From contig JACNLC010000041.1 of NCBI GenBank assembly GCA_014381725.1, forward strand, positions 1 to 40,435: 40,435 nt of DNA. Reading direction: 5' to 3'. Positions 33,826 to 40,435 of this stretch are shown one piece after another. How positions within the stretch are numbered: position 1 is the first letter of the stretch; the number at the start of each line of letters is the position of its first letter. The notes below the pieces were generated by a model. That model saw only the letters and a program-made list of their open reading frames with translations, ran no database searches and was not told the DNA's origin. Source of the stretch: Fidelibacterota bacterium. Its GTDB lineage: Bacteria > Fidelibacterota > Marinisomatia > SCGC-AAA003-L08 > JACNLC01. Position numbers and translations under genes: made by a program.

Positions 33826-35498
33826 TTTGTTGATACTCCTATTACAACTGGTGCAATTGCAGTTGATGATTCCCCAGTTGAAAATTCTGTTGCTTCCAAA
33901 TGCATTAAATATGTTCCAGGAGGTACAAGTTCTCCTAAATGAGTTCGTCCATCCCAATATTCAGTTTTTACTTCATCTTCCTCAGAAAATTCCGGCACCC
34001 CATCTAATAAAGATGTAATAAATCTCCCCGAAACATCAAAAATCCTGATAACACATCTATGACCATTTGGAACGGCATAAGTATATTTTATCGTTTCTCC
34101 AATAGATGGAAGAAACGGATATGGTTTGACGGAAAAGGAAAGAGTCTCCGGGAAATATTCACAACTTCCATCGTCTATTAGTGCAGTTGAGTCATAATTA
34201 CCGGCATTTTCATCAGTACAACCGAAATCTTCAACATTATATTGTGCTATTATTTCAATATCTACTTCATATTCAACAGTAATCTGCCATTCCGAATTAA
34301 TATCTAATAATTCATCATCATCACAATATGCTCCAAGCTCACCCGTAATTTTTACTTCATAACTTCCAAAGGTTGATGCATCTGCTAAAACATATAAATC
34401 AGTTTGTGTGATGTCAAAACCATCTTGATATTGACTACTTTCAGGCCAAACAACAAAATCAATTTGTTTACCACTACTACCTCTAATTGAAAATGAATGA
34501 GGACCATTATATGGTGTAATATCAAAATAATCAACTACAATACCAGTTGTTGTTATTGACTCCTCATAAAGTGGACAACCTTCTGCACTGGAAACACTTA
34601 AATCATACTGTCCATCACATTCAAGTTGTTCTCCCAATTCATCAGCACAGTTGTAAACAATGTCATTTATTAAAATTAAATATTCACAACTTTCGTCATC
34701 TATGGTTGCTTCTGGGTTGAAATTAGATGCATCAGAATCTGTGCATCCATAAACAACTTCAAATTGTTGTACAATTTCCCAAGATTGTGTAAAATCTTCG
34801 CTCATTTCGTCGTGGCCTGTGATTCCATTACCGTTTTCTTGTGTTTCGCCAATTTCATCAAAACCTACTCTAACATACATAGAGTCAACAATATCTGAAT
34901 TTGAGTAAGCACGAATTGGAAGCTGATTTTCTAAGGTAGTGTCGTTAAACGGATATCCATCATCTGTAGTTTTTGCCACACCGTAAGTTGTGTTTCCCCA
35001 CAGAAAGTAATCCACATCTTTGACTAGATCACTTTCGCCATCCCAAAAGAATAAAATCAAACATCCTTCTGTATCCTTTAACTGTGATGCAACTCCAATT
35101 GTTGATTCTGATTCGCTAGCACTTAAAAAATTCTCTTGCAAACTCAGGTCGGGATAATATCCAAAATAACTATAATATTCTTCAGATGTAACAAGTGAAA
35201 TCGATAAAGTTTCTCCAGATTCAATAGTCATTTCTGGAAATTTAGCAATGAAATCTAGACCAAATCCACCCCAAAAGTCCTCTCCTGATGGTAGATTGAA
35301 ATAGTTACCTCCGTGAGTTGTAGCATCTGTAATGTAATAGTTTGTTAAACTAATATCAACTGCAGTTGGATTGTAAAATTCTATCATTTCTGCTTCATCT
35401 GGATAGGTTATTACTTTATTCAATATCAAATGATCTGCCTGCCCTGCAAAAACTAGAGCAGACAAAATCATCAAAATTAGAAGGTTATTAATTTTCAT
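33822..35498 (-). CDS. Surface protein with LTD, GCTD repeats and FlgD-like Ig domain
   Basis: This 558-residue protein has a signal peptide (MKINNLLILMILSALVFAGQ). It begins with a lamin-tail domain (about 22-215, LNKVITYPDEAEMIEFYNP). Two copies of a Cys-bearing motif follow (GCTDSDASNFNPEATIDDESC at about 251-271 and GCTDENAGNYDSTALIDDGSC at 426-446), a repeat widespread in marine bacterial surface proteins. A middle OB-like region lies at 315-390. The C-terminus (about 450-558) is a FlgD-type Ig-like domain (IRIFDVSGRFI and the WDGR motif) without the usual YPNPFN tail start. Attachment or scaffold role is likely. Shine-Dalgarno GGAG precedes the ATG. Confidence 0.84.
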   Translation of the reverse strand: MKINNLLILMILSALVFAGQADHLILNKVITYPDEAEMIEFYNPTAVDISLTNYYITDATTHGGNYFNLPSGEDFWGGFGLDFIAKFPEMTIESGETLSISLVTSEEYYSYFGYYPDLSLQENFLSASESESTIGVASQLKDTEGCLILFFWDGESDLVKDVDYFLWGNTTYGVAKTTDDGYPFNDTTLENQLPIRAYSNSDIVDSMYVRVGFDEIGETQENGNGITGHDEMSEDFTQSWEIVQQFEVVYGCTDSDASNFNPEATIDDESCEYLILINDIVYNCADELGEQLECDGQYDLSVSSAEGCPLYEESITTTGIVVDYFDITPYNGPHSFSIRGSSGKQIDFVVWPESSQYQDGFDITQTDLYVLADASTFGSYEVKITGELGAYCDDDELLDINSEWQITVEYEVDIEIIAQYNVEDFGCTDENAGNYDSTALIDDGSCEYFPETLSFSVKPYPFLPSIGETIKYTYAVPNGHRCVIRIFDVSGRFITSLLDGVPEFSEEDEVKTEYWDGRTHLGELVPPGTYLMHLEATEFSTGESSTAIAPVVIGVSTK

Positions 35499-35529
35499 TA
35501 ACTTTTATCTCCGTTAAGAATAACTAGTA

Positions 35530-38085
35530 TTATTTGATTAGTGTAATTTTCTGTGTTATAGTTTTTTCGTTAGCATTTAATTTAACAAAATAAATACCAC
35601 TTGTATAATTTGATGCATCCCAAACTGTGTTATAATTTCCTGGATTCATATTCCTATTAACAAGAGTTTCAACAAACTGACCTTGTAGGTTGTATATTGC
35701 AATGTTAACATCACTAATATCCATTAATTCATAACTGATAACTGTTGTAGGGTTAAATGGATTCGGGTACACAGAAGTAATTCTGAAATCGCTTACAATA
35801 AAATCATTATCAGTATTCAGATTATTAAAATCATCAATACTTCTAGGATAGATAGCATATTCACCATACGAGTAGTGTAAAATACCAGTAATGGAAGTAT
35901 AAGTATCTCCAACTGCAGCATTGTCCCACTCTCCTTCAAAGAAATAGTCATCAATCTTAGCTTGGCCAGTTCCATCGTTCACATACCAACTATTAAATTC
36001 AGTATTGATATCTTCTACAGTTATATTTTGGATAGTTACTAACATTCCTTCATAAACTTCCGCATCTAATGAGCAAGTAAGTCCAATCTCACCAGTAGAT
36101 AATAACTGTGTATCTATCGAGTTATTTGACGACAAGACTTCATAGGAAGCTATATTTTTTAACTCAGTAACTCCGTAGTATTCATCAACTTCTGCAGTCA
36201 ATGTAACTTCATCTCCAACGCTTGGGTTTACAGTTGTATCGTATACATAAACCCCACTCCATTCGTCTTTATCAGGATCTTGAATAAAGAAATTTGGATA
36301 ATCCCCTGGCTTAACTGCAGTTACAATTCCGCTTACTGTAACATCTTGACCCACAAATGATGAAGGATAACAATCGTCACCACTACCAACATCTTCAGAA
36401 TATTGGATATCACTAATTTGTGTTAAGCCAACTACAGTTATGGTTACTTCATCAGAACTTTCATTCCAATCGTTATCCCAAACTGTTAACTCAAAAACTA
36501 AATCTCCAGATTCTTCAGGTGCTGTAAATGTAGTAATTTCTGATTCATCATCACTTAGAGTTACAGTAGTTCCACTTAGTTGAATCCATTCCCAAAATAC
36601 AATACTACCATCATCAGTACTCGCTGAACCATCTAATGTTACAGTCGAGCTAGGTTCAACGGTTTGGTCAGAACCTGCATTGGCAACAGGTAATGTTGGG
36701 TCTGTATTATCCACAATATCACTTAGATATCCACAAACTAACTGAACAGCTCCATTATAAAATGTTATTACTCCAAAGACACTAAGTTCTTGACCTATCA
36801 TCTCTTCATATTGTAACAAATCACCTGGGGGAACTGCAGAATTCCAAAACATTACATCGACTTCAGTACCATCGACAGTTAATGTCAATTGCAAGAAACC
36901 ATAATCTGAATTCCAAAAATTGGTTAAAATACCTGTGGCATTACCCCAGGTACCATTTAAATTAGTTGTTTCAGTTCCCGTGACTACTAATGCTTCTGGT
37001 AAATCATAATTAGAATCAATCAATGTAATTGTTTGATATATAATTTCTACATCATCATTATAAACTTCAACCGTTCCCATGACTTCAATATAATCTCCTC
37101 TATTGTAAATATCAGCTATTGGAGTTCCATTGTAAATTTGGATTCCCCTTCCTGACTCATCTTGAACATAGAATTTTGTATGATCTGGGTAAAGTAATCC
37201 ATCACCAATAGTTACCACTCCAGTGATACTTACTAACTCACCTTCGTAATTCGCAATATTTTCTTGGATATCATAAATCGGAATATTGTTTAAAATGTAA
37301 TAAGAAATATTTACTACATCAGTGTTGGAGGCACCTTCATCATCAGTTACTGTTAATTCAAATACTAAATGTGTGGTTTCTGAAACTTCAGGAAATGTGA
37401 AAGTAGCAACTTCATCAGTTTGATAAGTTAAATCAACATCAGGTCCAGAAGATTGTTCCCATAGATAAGATTCAATGATACCATCTGAATCAACACTCTC
37501 GCTACCATCTAGTGTTACAACATCGCCAGGCTCGGCAGTTTGGTCAAGTCCAGCATTCGCTGAAGGTGGGAAATTGGCATCTGGATCTAAAACTTGATTG
37601 GTATTAATACCTCCTGGAGTAATTGGTACCTCTTCCCAAGGTGATCCATCCACACCAATTCTGCTAATGGACTGTGCATCTTCACCTTCGGATTGATAAT
37701 CCTCACCACCATTTTCCATAGGATTTCCATCTGAATCAATCATATCTCCCTCATACGATACAGCGTCAACTATTATACCATTTATTAATAACTCAATCCC
37801 ATCTGGCGCCCCATTTTGTATGCCTTCAAAATATTCAACATGAAAACCATATCCATCACTTTGATTTGAAAGTGTCAGATCTCCAATTTGAATTGTTTCA
37901 TATACTGAATTATTATTGCCGTTGATTAATTGAACACTCACATTTGAATAAGCGTTGGCAGGTCCTGCAATTTCAAAAAATTCACCCGAATCGGCACCTG
38001 GTTGATCATAGTCAATTTCATTAATAAATAATTGAGCACTTACAGTACTCATTACAACTACAATTATCATTAACATTTTCTTCAT
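35530..38085 (-). CDS. Large secreted LTD-PKD-OB-fold protein with T9SS tail
   Basis: This is an 851-residue protein with a signal peptide (MKKMLMIIVVVMSTVSAQ). Domains in order: LTD (about 18-160, LFINEIDYDQPGADSGEFFE), a PKD domain (172-262), two OB-fold-like segments (about 270-355 and 370-455, with ELVSITGVVTIGDG and KFYVQDESGRG), a second PKD (465-552), two more OB-like segments (about 575-750, DVTVSGIVTAVKPGDYPNFF), and a T9SS type A sorting tail (770-851, SVYPNPFNPTTVISYEL). LTD plus OB-fold modules are the accessory part of extracellular nucleases such as ExeM, but no EEP domain is present here. Its promoter is visible just upstream. Confidence 0.87.
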   Translation of the reverse strand: MKKMLMIIVVVMSTVSAQLFINEIDYDQPGADSGEFFEIAGPANAYSNVSVQLINGNNNSVYETIQIGDLTLSNQSDGYGFHVEYFEGIQNGAPDGIELLINGIIVDAVSYEGDMIDSDGNPMENGGEDYQSEGEDAQSISRIGVDGSPWEEVPITPGGINTNQVLDPDANFPPSANAGLDQTAEPGDVVTLDGSESVDSDGIIESYLWEQSSGPDVDLTYQTDEVATFTFPEVSETTHLVFELTVTDDEGASNTDVVNISYYILNNIPIYDIQENIANYEGELVSITGVVTIGDGLLYPDHTKFYVQDESGRGIQIYNGTPIADIYNRGDYIEVMGTVEVYNDDVEIIYQTITLIDSNYDLPEALVVTGTETTNLNGTWGNATGILTNFWNSDYGFLQLTLTVDGTEVDVMFWNSAVPPGDLLQYEEMIGQELSVFGVITFYNGAVQLVCGYLSDIVDNTDPTLPVANAGSDQTVEPSSTVTLDGSASTDDGSIVFWEWIQLSGTTVTLSDDESEITTFTAPEESGDLVFELTVWDNDWNESSDEVTITVVGLTQISDIQYSEDVGSGDDCYPSSFVGQDVTVSGIVTAVKPGDYPNFFIQDPDKDEWSGVYVYDTTVNPSVGDEVTLTAEVDEYYGVTELKNIASYEVLSSNNSIDTQLLSTGEIGLTCSLDAEVYEGMLVTIQNITVEDINTEFNSWYVNDGTGQAKIDDYFFEGEWDNAAVGDTYTSITGILHYSYGEYAIYPRSIDDFNNLNTDNDFIVSDFRITSVYPNPFNPTTVISYELMDISDVNIAIYNLQGQFVETLVNRNMNPGNYNTVWDASNYTSGIYFVKLNANEKTITQKITLIK

Positions 38086-38115
38086 AATATTTCTCCTTTT
38101 TGATTAAATTTATTT

Positions 38116-38144
38116 AGTATAAATCTTTCCGTAACGGACATCAA
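38116..38144 (-). promoter_or_regulatory. Sigma-70-like promoter with palindrome in the spacer
   Basis: On the minus strand, -35 TTGATG (38139-38144), a 17-base spacer and -10 TATACT (38116-38121) lie about 30 bases before the ATG of the large LTD-PKD gene, with AAGGAG between. The spacer contains a perfect inverted repeat, TCCGT-T-ACGGA (38128-38138), in a position where a bound regulator would block polymerase. Confidence 0.5.
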
Positions 38145-38234
38145 ATTTAAGCGTATTTATATATCTAATTCATACTTTTTTTATCTCTTTGAAATTTCTT
38201 GTAATTATTTATTTTCGGATATAATTATTATAGT

Positions 38235-40337
38235 CTATTTCACTAACAACATCTTTTGTGTATTCACATAATCAGCAGCTGTCATTCTTACAAAATATAA
38301 TCCACTTGGTAGATTCTCAGCATTCCAGATTACTGAGTGATAACCAGCGTTCTTTCTGCTATCTACTAATCGTTCAATCAATTGTCCATTTATATTATAG
38401 ATATCTAATGCTACTTCACTATTAACAACTAACTGATAACCAATCACAGTTTTCGGATTAAACGGATTTGGATAGTTCTGTGATAATCCAAACTCTGTAG
38501 GAATTAGTTCTGTTGCACCTTTGAATAAAACAGGTTCAATATCGTTTCCAACAATGCTGTTAACAACAAATTCGATTGTTTCACTTAGTGATACTTCAAC
38601 ACCTGACTTATATACTTTGAAGATTAGCTCTTCACCTTCTTCACCATAAGCCATTAGATTTGCTGTGTAAGTATCTGTTAGCGGGAAATATGTAGCTTCT
38701 GTAACACCTCTACATTCATCACCAACAAATGCTGCTAACTGATCACCTTCGTTTAACTGTGTTGTTATTGTCATATTATGTTCAAATGAACGATAATCTA
38801 CTGTCCAGTTAAGTTCTGACCTAACTTTAGTATTAGTATTAACCTTAGCCAACGCCGGAGTTCCATACACAAGTACTGAGTCTGAATTCATATTAATCAT
38901 ATATCCACTTCCTGGACTTAAAATCTCCATTCCATACCAGCCAAAGCCATCGTAATAAGTTGCAAATTCAGTTTGACTTTTTATCATACTGGCTGATTCT
39001 CCGATGCTGAACAAAGCACCATCTAAATTGTTTTCTGTTTGTGGTAAATACCCGATCCAATTCCAACCAGTTGATAAATTAATCGGAGTGTTTTCAAAAT
39101 CTACTGGAACACCAGTAAATTCCAAAGTTCCAAGTAGAGACATATAAATCATATACAAACTAGTCACATCTATTTCATCGAGACCATACCAACCAAAACT
39201 ATCATAATAAGTTGCAAATCCGGTTTGATTTTTTATGAGCGTAGCACCATCACCCAAAGTTTCTAGAACTACATCGAGACTCATATCATCACCAATTTGA
39301 TTGACTGAAAACCAATTCCATCCCGAATATAATTGCAAAGAAATTCCATCGTCTGGCTGAGATACTTCCATTGTTAAAGTATTCAATACTTCAAAGTCTA
39401 AGGATATTCCTTGTTGCCCTGAAATATATACATTTTGTAAATCAAATTCTACAGATCCATAAGATATCGGATCGTTCAGATAAATTGTTGTTAAGAGAGC
39501 TGACTCAGTTGGAAGAATTTCATATCCATCCATTGAGAACCCCAAAACTGTACCAGTTTCATTATTATAAACACTTTCGTTTCCAAAGTTAGATTCTGCT
39601 AATCCTCCAGATCCTTGTACTACAGAAAAAATATTTGGATTATCAGTAAGCTCAAATTGGAACCCTCGCAGAATCTCTGGTGTAGCTAAATAAACATCTA
39701 TGCTATATTGTGTACTTCCTTGTTGTAAAGATAATTGTACGATTTCTGGTAATTGAGAATCAACCTCGTGAAATCCGAGATTAGTCCAAGTTTCACTAGG
39801 ATAGACTTCCCATTCACAAGTTTCTGAAGCAGACGATATTGACCAATTGTTTCCAGAATTTATACTTGGCATTCTAACTAAAGTCTGATCTTGAGTGCCT
39901 CCAATTCCACACACATCCCAAGAGCTACCGGGATCTGCGTTCCAGTCACCAATCCAATCTATTGCAACAAAATTAGCTTCAGTTCCTTGTACAAGAGCAA
40001 GTCCATCATTACCATTACTCAAATATAAAAATGTTTCATCGCATTCTGCTAATATTATAGGATCAGCACTTGGATGACACACAACATAAACATCTCCAGG
40101 TTCGATGGTTGCACCCAAACTAAATGTGTTCCAATATTCATACTCACCTGGAATAGTCGGGGCATTTCCAACACTTGGATATGCATATCCATCTAAACTG
40201 ATTGTAGTATTTCCAGGATTGTAAATTTCCAAGTATTTGTTATTACTACTACCCTCGGCGTACTCTGAAAAAAACAGGTTTTGTGTAAAAACTGTTCCAA
40301 TAGATAAAACTATCATAAAAATTCTAAATTTCTTCAT
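38235..40337 (-). CDS. Secreted LTD/cohesin-like protein with GWNW repeats and T9SS tail
   Basis: This 700-residue protein starts at ATG 40337 after GAGGGAG; the open frame upstream to 40376 lacks a Shine-Dalgarno and only adds residues before the signal peptide (KKFRIFMIVLSIGTVFTQ). Domains: LTD (about 20-190, FFSEYAEGSSNNKYLEIYNP), a cohesin-like beta sandwich (about 205-325, LRGFQFELTDNP and SALLTTIYLND), two tandem units of about 85 residues (about 332-495) each with GWNW, IK.QT.FATYYD.FGWYG, and then a segment with AAFVGDECRG. It ends in a T9SS sorting tail (620-700, NYPNPFNPKTVIGYQL). It is the last transcribed gene on this strand before the window edge. Confidence 0.85.
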   Translation of the reverse strand: MKKFRIFMIVLSIGTVFTQNLFFSEYAEGSSNNKYLEIYNPGNTTISLDGYAYPSVGNAPTIPGEYEYWNTFSLGATIEPGDVYVVCHPSADPIILAECDETFLYLSNGNDGLALVQGTEANFVAIDWIGDWNADPGSSWDVCGIGGTQDQTLVRMPSINSGNNWSISSASETCEWEVYPSETWTNLGFHEVDSQLPEIVQLSLQQGSTQYSIDVYLATPEILRGFQFELTDNPNIFSVVQGSGGLAESNFGNESVYNNETGTVLGFSMDGYEILPTESALLTTIYLNDPISYGSVEFDLQNVYISGQQGISLDFEVLNTLTMEVSQPDDGISLQLYSGWNWFSVNQIGDDMSLDVVLETLGDGATLIKNQTGFATYYDSFGWYGLDEIDVTSLYMIYMSLLGTLEFTGVPVDFENTPINLSTGWNWIGYLPQTENNLDGALFSIGESASMIKSQTEFATYYDGFGWYGMEILSPGSGYMINMNSDSVLVYGTPALAKVNTNTKVRSELNWTVDYRSFEHNMTITTQLNEGDQLAAFVGDECRGVTEATYFPLTDTYTANLMAYGEEGEELIFKVYKSGVEVSLSETIEFVVNSIVGNDIEPVLFKGATELIPTEFGLSQNYPNPFNPKTVIGYQLVVNSEVALDIYNINGQLIERLVDSRKNAGYHSVIWNAENLPSGLYFVRMTAADYVNTQKMLLVK

Positions 40338-40380
40338 TTTCTCCCTCTTTGTTTTTTTCAGAGTTATAAGACTCAAACAA

Positions 40381-40412
40381 AACCTTGCGAAGGTTTGACC
40401 CTTCGCAAGGTT
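40381..40412 (-). terminator. Strong intrinsic terminator of a gene beyond the right edge
   Basis: A 13 bp perfect inverted repeat, AACCTTGCGAAGG (40381-40393) with CCTTCGCAAGGTT (40400-40412), encloses a 6-base loop. On the minus strand it is followed by TTTTGTTTG, a U-rich tail, so it ends a minus-strand gene lying outside the window. Only 43 bases separate it from the next start codon, leaving little room for a promoter. Confidence 0.8.
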
Positions 40413-40435
40413 AATAAAACATCTATTTTATTTCA

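Noticed and set aside
33826-33957. N-terminal extension of the PorV-like protein (44 extra residues rich in Asn, Cys and Trp)
   Set aside because: It is the out-of-frame reading of the upstream gene; the ATG at 33825 begins a proper signal peptide and overlaps the stop as ATGA.
23043-40337. A cellulosome
   Set aside because: Dockerin and cohesin-like segments occur, but there are no glycoside hydrolases or carbohydrate-binding modules in the window.
40338-40376. 13 extra residues at the start of the T9SS-tailed protein
   Set aside because: The ATG at 40337 has a strong GAGGGAG at proper spacing and starts the signal peptide.
1-40435. CRISPR array, prophage, insertion sequence or tRNA
   Set aside because: Scanning by eye found no regularly spaced identical repeats, transposase or integrase genes, or cloverleaf-like segments.

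Overview
The window looks like chromosomal DNA from an AT-rich, Gram-negative bacterium of the Fibrobacteres-Chlorobi-Bacteroidetes (FCB) superphylum, most plausibly Candidatus Neomarinimicrobiota (Marinimicrobia/SAR406) or a close relative. The evidence is an LpxC-FabZ fusion, BamA, Skp, LpxA, LpxD and WaaA (an outer membrane with lipid A), two secreted proteins with type IX secretion (T9SS) C-terminal tails of the YPNPFNP kind, a PorV-like barrel, and secreted proteins with LTD, PKD and dockerin modules. The phylum is an inference, since no rRNA or other decisive marker lies in the window. I see no tRNA, rRNA, CRISPR array, insertion sequence or prophage.

Left part, housekeeping (1-6387). 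On the plus strand are a cytidylyltransferase cut by the window edge, a short QueG and ElbB, ending at a bidirectional terminator shared with the convergent minus-strand operon rng-rplU-rpmA. A 433 bp divergent gap separates rng from a ferredoxin and an Mrp/ApbC Fe-S carrier. The gap holds a hairpin in the rng leader and a 30-bp-period direct repeat in front of the ferredoxin.

Envelope operon (6549-16457, plus). The order is uppS, bamA, skp, lpxD, lpxC-fabZ, lpxA, an unknown small secreted protein, dxr and rseP, mostly overlapping or nearly touching. It is a shuffled version of the classical uppS-cdsA-dxr-rseP-bamA-skp-lpxD-fabZ-lpxA cluster, without cdsA and lpxB. Full-length lpxA can only be read from a non-canonical ATC start that has a well-placed Shine-Dalgarno.

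Middle (16671-22439, minus). A nonulosonate/Kdo block (neuB, KdsC-like phosphatase, waaA, DUF3108) is followed by a small membrane protein, an MmcQ/YjbR protein, a YtfJ-like protein and an outer-membrane barrel candidate.

Right part (22475-40337, minus). This accessory surface and secretion region is the most unusual part of the window. It holds two endonuclease/exonuclease/phosphatase (EEP) proteins: one is EEP-LTD-dockerin, and the other is fused to a 5'-nucleotidase-like domain that has lost most metal ligands. Beside them are a sodium:solute symporter with a one-base-overlapping small membrane partner, a FadL/PorV-like barrel, an 864-residue protein with N-terminal helix-hairpin-helix motifs on a predicted outer-membrane barrel, a PorV-like protein, and three LTD surface proteins, two with T9SS tails. 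LTD, OB-fold-like and EEP modules together recall extracellular nucleases of the ExeM/NucH type. My working hypothesis is a dispersed system for handling extracellular nucleic acid or organic phosphate. This is inference, not demonstrated.
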